From the NCBI GenBank assembly GCA_904419725.1, contig CAJFSP010000001.1, positions 1 to 64,000 on the forward strand: a DNA stretch of 64,000 bases. The letters run 5' to 3'. This document shows positions 16,673 to 24,074 of this stretch, piece after piece. The notes beneath the pieces are model-generated. The model was not told the DNA's origin. It searched no databases and saw only the letters and a list, made by a program, of their open reading frames with translations. Numbering within the stretch: the stretch's first letter is position 1; each line of letters opens with the position of its first letter. A program made the position numbers and the translations under genes. The DNA is from Candidatus Heteroclostridium caecigallinarum. GTDB taxonomy: Bacteria > Bacillota > Clostridia > Christensenellales > CAG-314.

Positions 16673-17572
16673 ATGAAAAAGAGATTTTTGATTTGCATTT
16701 TGACCGCTTTCGCGCTCGTGCTGACGCTCGGGCTGGCAGCGTGCTCAGACCCCGAATCGCCAAGCGGCGTCTTCGGAAAACTTGAAACAACGCAGGAAGT
16801 ATATGCGTTTAGCGCGGCGTCCGCAGGCGTCATCATCGACGACATGCAGGGCGGCATAACAGGCGAAAGCGATGTCGCCGATACCGAACAGCAGCCGTCG
16901 CAGCCTGAGCAGCAGCCATCGGAAGAACTTTCGGGGCTTGACCGCTACATGGCCGTGGTCGGCGGTTTGCTGGCAGACAACGGCTTTGGCATGAGTGAAC
17001 AGCCTTCCGACAGAGAAGGGTTTGAAAAAAAGATGACGCTGAGCTACAAGGACGTTGCCGGAGACAGTCGTGTATATGAAATGTACTTCAACGAGTTTAT
17101 GCTTGAAGCGGAATATGACGACGATGATGAAATCGAAGAAAACTACGCCATTGACGGCATTCTTATCATCAACGGTGAGGAGTACGCGGTGCACGGCGAA
17201 CGTGAAATCGAATCCGAGCAAGGCGAATCCGAAAGCGAAACGGAGTTCTTTGTGGATCTCGGTGAAAACCGCCGTATATACGTTGAGCAAAGCATAGAGG
17301 AAGAACACGACGAATTTGAACAGGAGTTCAGCTACTCCGTCAGAGAAAACGGCAGGGAAGTGGAACGCAGCACTTTCTCTTATGAAGCCGAAGACGGCGA
17401 AACCGAAATTAAAATGGTGACCCGCAAAGATGGCAAAACCAACGTTCTCTATTTCGAAAGGGAAGTGGAGCACGGCAGAGAACGCCTGATTTTGAGAGTG
17501 GACGACAATAGTTACATTGTCACCGAAAATGCCGATGGCGGATACGATTATCAGCCAATCAGCCGCCGCTGA
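16673..17572 (+). CDS. Acidic lipoprotein homologous to the anti-sigma sensor domain
   Basis: Protein of 299 residues. The signal peptide ends in a lipobox LAAC (Cys24), so it should be anchored to the outer face of the membrane. After a Gln/Pro linker (QQPSQPEQQPSEE) the mature part is strongly acidic and matches the ectodomain of the divergent anti-sigma protein block by block, ending with EENYAIDGILII and a strand-rich region. It has AAAGGAGAG before the ATG. I infer it is the direct target of the ECF sigma factor and may act as co-sensor, decoy or effector. No named family is recognised. Confidence 0.75.
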   Translation: MKKRFLICILTAFALVLTLGLAACSDPESPSGVFGKLETTQEVYAFSAASAGVIIDDMQGGITGESDVADTEQQPSQPEQQPSEELSGLDRYMAVVGGLLADNGFGMSEQPSDREGFEKKMTLSYKDVAGDSRVYEMYFNEFMLEAEYDDDDEIEENYAIDGILIINGEEYAVHGEREIESEQGESESETEFFVDLGENRRIYVEQSIEEEHDEFEQEFSYSVRENGREVERSTFSYEAEDGETEIKMVTRKDGKTNVLYFEREVEHGRERLILRVDDNSYIVTENADGGYDYQPISRR

Positions 17573-17589
17573 CAGACAGCAAAGCGAGC

Positions 17590-17616
17590 AAAAGCCCCGC
17601 CAAAAGCGGGGCTTTT
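17590..17616 (+). terminator. Terminator after the lipoprotein gene
   Basis: AAAGCCCCGC and GCGGGGCTTTT pair around CAAAA, followed by a short T-run. Confidence 0.85.
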
Positions 17617-17667
17617 CTCATGCGTGTCAACAAAAACTGCAGCATCGCCGAATCAAAAGTCAAAATG

Positions 17668-17693
17668 AAAACCGCACTTGTTTGTGCGGTTTT
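17668..17693 (-). terminator. Terminator of the tRNA cluster
   Basis: AAAACCGCAC and GTGCGGTTTT form a perfect 10-bp stem with a 6-nt loop, directly after tRNA-Tyr on the minus strand. Confidence 0.8.
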
Positions 17694-17695
17694 CT

Positions 17696-17781
<86 letters not shown>

Positions 17782-17810
17782 AAATATTGATGACTTGTAA
17801 AAAGTCAAAA

Positions 17811-17887
17811 TGGAGCTGGTGATCGGAATCGAACCAACAACCTACTGATTACAAGTCAGTTGCTCTGCCTAGTTGAGCTACACCAGC
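17811..17887 (-). tRNA. tRNA-Thr (TGT)
   Basis: Acceptor GCTGGTG pairs with CACCAGC, the anticodon loop is CTTGTAA, the T-loop GGTTCGATTCC is present, and CCA is encoded. The discriminator is T, as usual for tRNA-Thr. Confidence 0.95.
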
Positions 17888-17918
17888 GTGTAAATAATAA
17901 AATAAAAAGCCAACTTAC

Positions 17919-17994
17919 TGGTGCCTCGGGGCGGAATTGAACCACCGACACGAAGATTTTCAGTCTTCTGCTCTACCGACTGAGCTACCGAGGC
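17919..17994 (-). tRNA. tRNA-Phe (GAA)
   Basis: Acceptor GCCTCGG, anticodon loop CTGAAAA, T-loop GGTTCAATTCC and an encoded CCA. The Phe T-box of pheST in this window would read a tRNA-Phe such as this one. Confidence 0.95.
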
Positions 17995-18001
17995 AAAATG
18001 T

Positions 18002-18078
18002 TGGCGACCCGGAAGGGGCTCGAACCCTCGACCTCTAGCGTGACAGGCTAGCGTTCTAACCAACTGAACTACCGGGCC
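18002..18078 (-). tRNA. tRNA-Asp (GTC)
   Basis: Acceptor GGCCCGG pairs with CCGGGTC (with a G-U pair), the anticodon loop is CTGTCAC, the T-loop GGTTCGAGCCC is present, and CCA is encoded. Confidence 0.95.
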
Positions 18079-18094
18079 AGATATAAAATTAAAG

Positions 18095-18171
18095 TGGTGG
18101 GCCTTCAGGGACTCGAACCCCGGACCAATCGGTTATGAGCCGACCGCTCTGACCAACTGAGCTAAAGGCCC
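18095..18171 (-). tRNA. tRNA with CAT anticodon (Met elongator or Ile2)
   Basis: Acceptor GGGCCTT pairs with AAGGCCC, the anticodon loop is CTCATAA, and CCA is encoded. It lacks the initiator features. It may be elongator Met, or Ile2 if the anticodon C is modified to lysidine; the sequence alone does not settle it. Confidence 0.88.
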
Positions 18172-18177
18172 TGAAAA

Positions 18178-18254
18178 TGGTCGGGGTGAAGAGACTCGAA
18201 CTCCCGGCCCCATGGTCCCAAACCACGTGCGCTACCAAACTGCGCTACACCCCG
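18178..18254 (-). tRNA. tRNA-Pro (TGG)
   Basis: Acceptor CGGGGTG pairs with CACCCCG, the anticodon loop is TTTGGGA, the T-loop AGTTCGAGTCT is present, and CCA is encoded. It is the first tRNA behind the cluster promoter. Confidence 0.95.
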
Positions 18255-18287
18255 ACGTGCGTCTTGAAGTCAATCAATAGCTTATTT

Positions 18288-18316
18288 AAGATACGATATT
18301 TTGTTAAAATTGTCAA
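18288..18316 (-). promoter_or_regulatory. Sigma-A promoter of the tRNA cluster
   Basis: On the minus strand TTGACA, 17 bp and TATCTT, about 34 nt before tRNA-Pro. The rest of the gap up to spoIIAA is AT-rich; I found no convincing sigma-H promoter for spoIIAA there. Confidence 0.8.
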
Positions 18317-18485
18317 TAAAAAAATCGCTTTATTCGGCAAAAATTTTATTTATTTTTTAATTGTTTTTTCAGGCGGAACGGCGGGTATTTCCGACACGCC
18401 TTTTTTACACGCTTTGCGCTAATTCGACAAATCAACAAAAAATAACTTATCCCCGTCAAGTTAATATATGCGTTGCGAGGTGAAT

Positions 18486-18794
18486 ATGCAAATCAGAATT
18501 CAGCACGGCAAACATACGCTGACAATATATCTGCAAGGCGAACTCGATGAATGCACGGCAGAGGCGGCGCGCGCGAAGATTGACGACGCCACGTCACAGC
18601 CCGGCATATCCGGAGTGATTTTCGATTTGTCTGGTCTGACTTTCATGGACAGCACTGGAATAGGCGTGCTCATAGGCAGATATAAAAGGCTGAAAGCGCG
18701 CAACATCGTTTTGTGTGTACGCAATCCGTCATCAGCCGCCGACAGAATTTTCAAAATGGCGGGGCTGTATGAAATTATGCCCAAAGTCAAATAA
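18486..18794 (+). CDS. spoIIAA: Anti-sigma F factor antagonist SpoIIAA
   Basis: STAS-domain protein of 102 residues. The phosphorylatable serine lies in FMDSTGIGVLIGRY (Ser56). Unphosphorylated SpoIIAA binds SpoIIAB and frees sigma F in the forespore; SpoIIAB kinase activity turns it off. The ATG with GCGAGGTGAAT before it is preferred over an in-frame ATG 18 bases upstream. spoIIAB and sigF follow, the standard order of the operon. Confidence 0.95.
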   Translation: MQIRIQHGKHTLTIYLQGELDECTAEAARAKIDDATSQPGISGVIFDLSGLTFMDSTGIGVLIGRYKRLKARNIVLCVRNPSSAADRIFKMAGLYEIMPKVK

Positions 18795-18807
18795 TCACGA
18801 GGTAATT

Positions 18808-19257
18808 ATGAACTTTCTAAATGAAATGTATTTAAAAATACCGGCCGTGTCAGTCAATGAATCTTTCGCCAGGGGCACGGTGGCGGCGTTCTGCGTTTCG
18901 GCGAATCCGACGCTGGAAGAAATCAACGATATTAAGACAGCGGTGAGCGAGGCGGTTACAAATTGCGTTGTGCATGGGTACAGAAACAAAAACGGTGACA
19001 TTGAAATCCGCGCCGTTCTGTATGACGCGGCTCTGGAAATCGAAATCAAAGACAGGGGCGTCGGCATAGAAAACACGCAGGAAGCGATGCAACCTTTTTT
19101 CACGACAAAACCAGAAGAAGAAAGGTCTGGCATGGGGTTCACGGTGATGCAGGCGTTTATGGACGAAGTGGATATTGTGTCATCGCCAGGCAAAGGCACC
19201 GCGGTCAGGATGAAAAAGTATTTCGCAGCAGGCGAGGGTGCCGAATCCGATGCTTGA
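18808..19257 (+). CDS. spoIIAB: Anti-sigma F factor SpoIIAB
   Basis: Serine kinase and anti-sigma factor of the GHKL fold, 149 residues. The N box is AVSEAVTNCVVHGY, the G1 box is IKDRGVGIENT, and the G2 region is ERSGMGFTVMQAF. It holds sigma F inactive in the mother cell and predivisional cell. CACGAGGTAATT precedes the ATG. The stop overlaps the sigF start (ATGCTTGA). Confidence 0.95.
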   Translation: MNFLNEMYLKIPAVSVNESFARGTVAAFCVSANPTLEEINDIKTAVSEAVTNCVVHGYRNKNGDIEIRAVLYDAALEIEIKDRGVGIENTQEAMQPFFTTKPEEERSGMGFTVMQAFMDEVDIVSSPGKGTAVRMKKYFAAGEGAESDA

Positions 19258-19975
19258 ACACGCCGAAACAATGGCTCTCATTGAAAAAGCGCAGCGCGGC
19301 GACGAATCAGCCAAAGAATCGCTGTTACGGCATAACACGCCGTTGCTTAAAAGCATTATGCGGCATTACAGCGGCAAAAACGTCGAATACGACGATTTAT
19401 TTCAAATCGCTTGCGTCGGTTTTCTGAAAGCCATCAACAACTTCAAGACGGAATATAACGTCAGATTTTCCACCTACGCGGTGCCGATGATAGTGGGTGA
19501 ACTCAAACGTTATATGCGCGATGACGGATATATCAAAGTTTCCAGGGCGGTAAAAACACTTTCCGCAAAAATTGCCGCTTTTGTCGAGACTTACAAGAAA
19601 GACAACCTTTCCGAGCCATCTGTCGAAGAAATAGCCGTTAATTTCGGCATTGACGCCCAGGATGTCGTTTTTGCCATGGAATCGGCTCAGACGCCCGTTT
19701 CGCTTTACGAAAAAGTCGATGAAAACGACGAGAAATCACAGTGTCTGCTGGACAAGGTCGGTACCGACGACAACACCGACGATATCATAGATAAAGTGAT
19801 GCTGCGCTCGGTAATCAATCAGTTGACTCCGCGGGAAAAGAAGATAATCGTGCTGCGGTATTTCAGGGACAAAACTCAAAGCGAAATTGCCGCGCATCTG
19901 GGTGTGTCGCAAGTTCAGGTTTCAAGGCTCGAAAGCAAAATTCTGGAAAAAATCAGAAAAAAATTCAATGATTGA
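19250..19975 (+). CDS. sigF: RNA polymerase sporulation sigma factor F
   Basis: First forespore-specific sigma factor, 241 residues. Region 2 reads YDDLFQIACVGFLKAINNF and FSTYAVPMIVGELKRYMRDDG; region 4 carries the helix-turn-helix SEIAAHLGVSQVQVSRLE. The absence of a long N-terminal extension and the place after spoIIAB identify it as SigF rather than SigG. An upstream GTG 12 bases earlier is also possible. A terminator sits directly behind the stop. Confidence 0.95.
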   Translation: MLEHAETMALIEKAQRGDESAKESLLRHNTPLLKSIMRHYSGKNVEYDDLFQIACVGFLKAINNFKTEYNVRFSTYAVPMIVGELKRYMRDDGYIKVSRAVKTLSAKIAAFVETYKKDNLSEPSVEEIAVNFGIDAQDVVFAMESAQTPVSLYEKVDENDEKSQCLLDKVGTDDNTDDIIDKVMLRSVINQLTPREKKIIVLRYFRDKTQSEIAAHLGVSQVQVSRLESKILEKIRKKFND

Positions 19976-20003
19976 CCTCAAACAGACGTTTGAGGTTTTT
20001 TTT
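19975..20003 (+). terminator. Terminator after sigF
   Basis: ACCTCAAAC and GTTTGAGGT pair around AGAC, followed by eight T. It begins at the last base of sigF and separates spoIIA from spoVA. Confidence 0.8.
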
Positions 20004-20010
20004 CGCCGCC

Positions 20011-20039
20011 GTATAAAAAACCGCCTTATGTCGATAATG
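20011..20039 (+). promoter_or_regulatory. Possible sigma-F/G promoter of spoVA
   Basis: GTATA, 17 bp and GATAATG weakly resemble the GYATA and CATNNTA boxes used by forespore sigma factors. Its position between the sigF terminator and the spoVA genes suits it, since spoVA is a sigma-G operon in Bacillus. The -10 match is poor. Confidence 0.3.
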
Positions 20040-20054
20040 GCTTTGAGGTGAATA

Positions 20055-20141
20055 ATGAAAACTACACAGATAAGGGAATTCGGGAAAAATATGGATGAAA
20101 AAGAAACTTTCGTCAAGGAGCCAAAGGAGAAAAAGCGCTGA
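20055..20141 (+). CDS. Small ORF of 28 codons before spoVAC
   Basis: Opens with GAGGTGAATA before its ATG and encodes a basic, highly charged peptide rich in Lys and Glu (EKETFVKEPKEKKR at its end). Its TGA is followed after one base by the spoVAC start. The ribosome site is as good as those of the neighbours, so translation is likely. It could be a leader ORF coupling translation into spoVAC, a small forespore protein, or the remnant of a lost gene. I do not recognise a family. Confidence 0.4.
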   Translation: MKTTQIREFGKNMDEKETFVKEPKEKKR

Positions 20142-20142
20142 C

Positions 20143-20655
20143 ATGAAAAAAGAAAACGAACGGAATCTTTCCGTAAAAGACATTCAGGAACAAAGCAGAA
20201 TCAAAAAATACGCCAACGACGTCAAAAAAACGCCGTATATGGATTTTGTTTTTCAGCGCTCGCCAAAGTCAACCCACTGGAAAAATATGTTTTGGGCGTT
20301 TGTCGTCGGCGGACTTATTTGCGCCGTCGGCCAGGTGATTATAGAATTATTTGTTCAGAACGGCGTGGAGCAAAAACAGGCAAGCGTATACGCGTCATGC
20401 ATTCTCGTGGCGCTGGCGGCCTGCGCTACCGGTTTGGGAATATATGACAATCTCGGCAGATTTGCCGGGGCGGGCTCCACGATACCTATAACGGGGTTCT
20501 CAAACGCGGTGGTTGCGCCGGCCATAGAATTCAGGTCGGAAGGGATGATTTACGGACTTGCGGCAAAAATGTTCACCGTAGCGGGTCCCGTGCTTGTCAA
20601 CGGCATATTCGTCTCGAGTTTTATAGCCGTTGTTTATCTGATTTTCGGGGTGTGA
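20143..20655 (+). CDS. spoVAC: Stage V sporulation protein AC
   Basis: Membrane protein of 170 residues in the channel that loads Ca-dipicolinate into the forespore and releases it on germination. After a hydrophilic N-terminus there are several helices, with the family stretches MFWAFVVGGLICAVGQ and GAGSTIPITGFSNAVVAPA. AAAGGAG lies before the ATG. spoVAD and spoVAE follow. The spoVAA and spoVAB genes of Bacillus are missing, as in many Clostridia. Confidence 0.94.
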   Translation: MKKENERNLSVKDIQEQSRIKKYANDVKKTPYMDFVFQRSPKSTHWKNMFWAFVVGGLICAVGQVIIELFVQNGVEQKQASVYASCILVALAACATGLGIYDNLGRFAGAGSTIPITGFSNAVVAPAIEFRSEGMIYGLAAKMFTVAGPVLVNGIFVSSFIAVVYLIFGV

Positions 20656-20656
20656 T

Positions 20657-21670
20657 ATGTCCAATACGACAGGCAGACAGACAATGATATTCAACAACGT
20701 TTATGTCAAAAACGGTTTTTCGGTAGTCGGTCCCAAAGAAAAAGAGGGTAACCTCGGAAAGTTTTTCGACATGTGTCTTGAAAACGATAAATTCGGCGAA
20801 AAATCTTTTGAAAAAGCCGAATGTAAAATGTTCAAAACCGCTATTGACGGAGTTTTGAAAAAAAGCGGGACGCCGCCGAGCGACATCGATACGGTGCTGG
20901 GCGGAGATTTGCTGAATCAGATAGTATCGGCGTCATTCGCAATGAGAGAATACGATTCGTCTTTTCTGGGACTATACAACGCCTGCGGCACTTTTGCCGA
21001 AAGCCTGCTGCTTGGCTCATGCCTGATAGGCGGCGAATTCAAACACAAAGTCGTGTGCATCAGCGGCAGCCACTTTTCCACGGCGGAACGGCAGTACCGT
21101 TATCCTCTTGAACTTGGCGTGCTCCGTTCTCCGGTTTCACAGTGGACGGCGACCGGCAGCGGGGCGACTTTGCTTACCGACAATCCGAAAGACGCCGAAT
21201 GCAGAATCACGCGCGGCACCGCCGGCAGGGTGACTGATTTCGGCATAAAGGACGTAAACAATATGGGCGCCGCCATGGCTCCCGCGGCGTGCGACACTCT
21301 TATGCAGTTTTTTTATGATACCGGCGCTTTGCCGTGTGACTATGACAGAATTTTTACCGGAGACCTCGGCAAACTCGGAAAACGGTTGCTTGCTGAACTA
21401 ATGGACGGCAACGGAATGAATATCGACGATAAACTCCACGACTGCGGCGCAATGTTATATAAAGACAGGCAGCAGACTTATCAGGGGGGCAGCGGCGCCG
21501 CGTGCAGCGCCGTGGTATTTAACTCTTACATTCTGGACGCTTTGCGCAACGGAAAATTCAAAAAAATATTGCTTGTCGGCACAGGCGCGCTGCTCAGCAC
21601 TCTGACTTCTTTTCAGGGGGAGAGCGTTCCGTCGATAGCGCATTGTCTGGAGGTAGTCGCATGTGGCTGA
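20657..21670 (+). CDS. spoVAD: Stage V sporulation protein AD
   Basis: Soluble dipicolinate-binding subunit of the SpoVA system, 337 residues, with a thiolase/ketoacyl-synthase-like fold. The conserved stretches LYNACGTFAESLLLG and PVSQWTATGSGATLL are visible, with the cysteine of the thiolase-like nucleophile position. The start follows the spoVAC stop by one base. Its last 10 bases overlap spoVAE. Confidence 0.95.
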   Translation: MSNTTGRQTMIFNNVYVKNGFSVVGPKEKEGNLGKFFDMCLENDKFGEKSFEKAECKMFKTAIDGVLKKSGTPPSDIDTVLGGDLLNQIVSASFAMREYDSSFLGLYNACGTFAESLLLGSCLIGGEFKHKVVCISGSHFSTAERQYRYPLELGVLRSPVSQWTATGSGATLLTDNPKDAECRITRGTAGRVTDFGIKDVNNMGAAMAPAACDTLMQFFYDTGALPCDYDRIFTGDLGKLGKRLLAELMDGNGMNIDDKLHDCGAMLYKDRQQTYQGGSGAACSAVVFNSYILDALRNGKFKKILLVGTGALLSTLTSFQGESVPSIAHCLEVVACG

Positions 21671-22026
21671 ATGTTTTGAAAGCTTTTCTGATGGGCGGCG
21701 TGATTTGCACGCTAGGGCAGATTCTCATAAACCTTACGCACCTGACAAACGGCAAAATTCTCGTAACTTTTTTGGTGGCGGGAGCGGTTTTGCAGGCGTT
21801 CAATCTCTATCAGCCGCTCATCGATATGTTCGGCGCGGGCGCGAGCGTGCCGATATCCGGTTTCGGATGTTCTCTCGTTAACGGCGCGGTCGAAGGAGCG
21901 AAAGCGGAAGGACTTTTAGGAGCGATAAAAGGAGGGCTCGAAGCCACGGCACCCGGAATCGCGACGGCGGTAATTTTCGGTTATATAAACGCTGTGCTGT
22001 TCAAGCCGCGCACAAAGAAAAAATAA
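21661..22026 (+). CDS. spoVAE: Stage V sporulation protein AE
   Basis: Small membrane protein of 121 residues, the SpoVAEb form. It shows the same fold pattern as SpoVAC: AFLMGGVICTLGQILIN at the N-terminus and GAGASVPISGFGCSLVNGA in the middle. The ATG has CTGGAGGTAG before it and lies inside spoVAD, so translation is coupled. It closes the three-gene spoVA set. Confidence 0.94.
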   Translation: MWLNVLKAFLMGGVICTLGQILINLTHLTNGKILVTFLVAGAVLQAFNLYQPLIDMFGAGASVPISGFGCSLVNGAVEGAKAEGLLGAIKGGLEATAPGIATAVIFGYINAVLFKPRTKKK

Positions 22027-22057
22027 TTGTAACTTTGCGGCGTATCCGGCATATTAT
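22027..22057 (+). promoter_or_regulatory. Putative promoter of yunB (sigma-E or sigma-A)
   Basis: TATTAT ends 5 nt before the ATG with TTGTAA 19 bp upstream. Alternatively CATATTAT resembles a sigma-E -10 box, which would suit YunB, a sigma-E gene in Bacillus. In both cases the leader is almost nil and no Shine-Dalgarno is seen. Confidence 0.4.
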
Positions 22058-22062
22058 TTAGC

Positions 22063-22755
22063 ATGACTGACAGCGTTTTTGCGATATCGCCTAAAACAAA
22101 ACATAAAAAAAAGAAAAGACTGAAAAAGGCGTTGGTTCTGCCGCTTGTCATAGCCGCGGCGCTGGCTTTTTGTGTTGTGGCGTTTTTAAACCATGTATCG
22201 GCGGTCATCGTGTCTGTTTGCGGGGCAAAAGTCAAGTCGATATCGATGGAAGCGATTAACAATGCCGTGATAGACGTAATGTCGCAGTCTATAAGTTATT
22301 CGGATTTGATAACTGTCGAAAAAGACTCAGCGGGAGATATCGCGCTTATCGAAACCAATTCTGTCCTGGTAAACAGACTCGCCAGAAATACCGCTTCCGC
22401 CACGGCGGAAAATCTTAAAAAATTCGGCGATTTTACAATCGATATTCCGATAGGGCAGCTGACAAACATTGCCTTTCTGGCTAACAGCGGCCCCGCCATA
22501 AAAGTGCGGCTTGTGCCCGAAGAAGCGGTAAACTGCACTTTTGTTTCGGAATTTGAAGAAGCGGGCATAAACCAGACAAGGCATAAAATCTTTTTGAACG
22601 TCGCCGCGGCGGTGGAACTCATTATGCCGACTTCGGCTTCCGTCGTGCAGACCGAGGCGGAGGTTTTGGTGTGCGAAAGTCTGCTTGTCGGCAAAGTGCC
22701 GGAAATATATCTTGATTTTGGCAATTTCGGCGGCAAATTGAATCTTACGCCGTGA
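22063..22755 (+). CDS. yunB: Sporulation protein YunB
   Basis: Membrane-anchored protein of 230 residues. A basic stretch (KTKHKKKKRLKK) precedes one membrane helix at about 25-46, followed by an extracytoplasmic domain. The pattern ISMEAINNAVIDVM, YSDLITVEKD and GDFTIDIPIGQLTN matches the YunB family. In Bacillus yunB is made in the mother cell and is needed for normal sporulation efficiency; its biochemical role is unknown. No ribosome site is seen. Confidence 0.88.
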   Translation: MTDSVFAISPKTKHKKKKRLKKALVLPLVIAAALAFCVVAFLNHVSAVIVSVCGAKVKSISMEAINNAVIDVMSQSISYSDLITVEKDSAGDIALIETNSVLVNRLARNTASATAENLKKFGDFTIDIPIGQLTNIAFLANSGPAIKVRLVPEEAVNCTFVSEFEEAGINQTRHKIFLNVAAAVELIMPTSASVVQTEAEVLVCESLLVGKVPEIYLDFGNFGGKLNLTP

Positions 22756-22761
22756 AAACAG

Positions 22762-22790
22762 TTGAAAGAAATCGGCGGCTGTGCTATAAT
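22762..22790 (+). promoter_or_regulatory. Sigma-A promoter of the pheST leader
   Basis: TTGAAA, 17 bp and a perfect TATAAT. The predicted start near 22797 is the 5' end of the T-box leader. Confidence 0.85.
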
Positions 22791-22796
22791 TCAGCA

Positions 22797-23017
22797 AAAC
22801 GTTGACAAAGCATAAGAGTTTGCCGGACAGGATTTTACAGAGAGCGGATGGCGGTGGAAATTCGCATTCCTCGGCAAAAAGATATTCACTTTGTAGTTCG
22901 GTCGGTGAAATGTAGTCGACCGCGGTTTAAGACCGTTATCTCTTCAATGAGGCGCTCATGCGCGAATTTGGGTGGTACCACGACAATTTCGTCCCGATGT
23001 TTTCATCGGGGCTTTTT
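22797..23017 (+). ncRNA. T-box riboswitch, Phe-specific, of pheST
   Basis: The invariant T-box GGGTGGTACCACG is at 22970-22982, followed by a terminator, CCCGATG and CATCGGG around TTTT with TTTTTT behind. The base of stem I pairs AGAGAGCGG with CCGTTATCTCT. In the 3' side of the presumed specifier loop TTT (22926-22928) stands before a purine, fitting a Phe codon. Uncharged tRNA-Phe should stabilise the antiterminator and turn on pheST. The specifier needs a folded model to confirm. Confidence 0.92.
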
Positions 23018-23032
23018 TATTAAGGAGAAACT

Positions 23033-24064
23033 ATGAACGACAAAATCAGGGAATTAGTCGAAAACTGCAAATCAAGAATAAGCGACCTGTCAAACATGGC
23101 GGCCGCTGAATTGCAGAAAATCAAATCCGAAAGTCTCGGCAAAAACAGCGAACTTACAAATCTGCTGAAATCGATGCGGGATATTCCCGCGGAAGAACGT
23201 CCGCGGTTCGGGCAGATGGTCAACGAAGCGCGCAAGCTGATTGAAGAAGCGTTTGCCGACGCCGAAAGAAAAATGAAAGAAAAAACGCTGCGCGACAAAC
23301 TCGAAAAAGAGCGTGTCGATATCACGCTGCCGTGTGACAATGCCGTTCAGGGCAGAGGACATCTGCATCCGATTACGCTTGTCGCCGACGAAATAATGGA
23401 TATATTCAAGGGGCTTGGGTTTGAAGTGTTGGAAGGGCCTGAAATCGAAACGGATTATTATTGTTTTGAGGCGCTGAATATACCGAAAAACCATCCGGCG
23501 AGAGATATGCAGGATACGTTTTATATTACAGACAATATCCTTCTGCGCACGCACACTTCGCCAAACCAGGTGCGCGTCATGGAAAAGAAGCAGCCGCCTA
23601 TAAAAATGCTTTGTCCCGGCAAAGTTTATCGCTCCGATGACGACGCGAGCCACTCGCCGATGTTTCACCAGATAGAGGGGCTTGTCGTTGATAAACATAT
23701 TACGCTTTGCGATTTGCAGGGCACTTTGGAAGCGTTCGCGCAGGCGTTGTTTGACGAAAAAACAAAAACACGTTTCAGACCGTCGTTTTTCCCGTTTACA
23801 GAGCCGAGCGTCGAAGTTGACCTCACCTGCTCCAACTGCGGCGGAAAAGGTTGTAAACTTTGCAAAGGCACGGGATGGATTGAAGTTCTCGGCGCGGGCA
23901 TGGTGCATCCTAAAGTGCTTGAAAACTGCGGTATTTCTTCTGAAAAATACACGGGATACGCTTTCGGCATGGGGCTGGAAAGAATCGCCATGATAAAATA
24001 CGGCATACCTAACATAAAATTGTTCTTTGAAAACGACGCGCGTTTTCTGAAACAGTTCAGATAA
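23033..24064 (+). CDS. pheS: Phenylalanine-tRNA ligase alpha subunit
   Basis: Catalytic subunit of the (alpha-beta)2 PheRS that charges tRNA-Phe. An N-terminal coiled-coil arm of about 85 residues precedes the class II core, with motif 2 (KVYRSDDDASHSPMFHQIEG) and motif 3 (GYAFGMGLERIAMIKYGI). CSNCGGKGCKLCKGTGW is the four-cysteine insert seen in many PheS proteins. AAGGAGAAACT precedes the ATG. At 343 residues it has family length. pheT follows after 10 bp. Confidence 0.97.
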   Translation: MNDKIRELVENCKSRISDLSNMAAAELQKIKSESLGKNSELTNLLKSMRDIPAEERPRFGQMVNEARKLIEEAFADAERKMKEKTLRDKLEKERVDITLPCDNAVQGRGHLHPITLVADEIMDIFKGLGFEVLEGPEIETDYYCFEALNIPKNHPARDMQDTFYITDNILLRTHTSPNQVRVMEKKQPPIKMLCPGKVYRSDDDASHSPMFHQIEGLVVDKHITLCDLQGTLEAFAQALFDEKTKTRFRPSFFPFTEPSVEVDLTCSNCGGKGCKLCKGTGWIEVLGAGMVHPKVLENCGISSEKYTGYAFGMGLERIAMIKYGIPNIKLFFENDARFLKQFR

Positions 24065-24074
24065 GGGGAAGATT

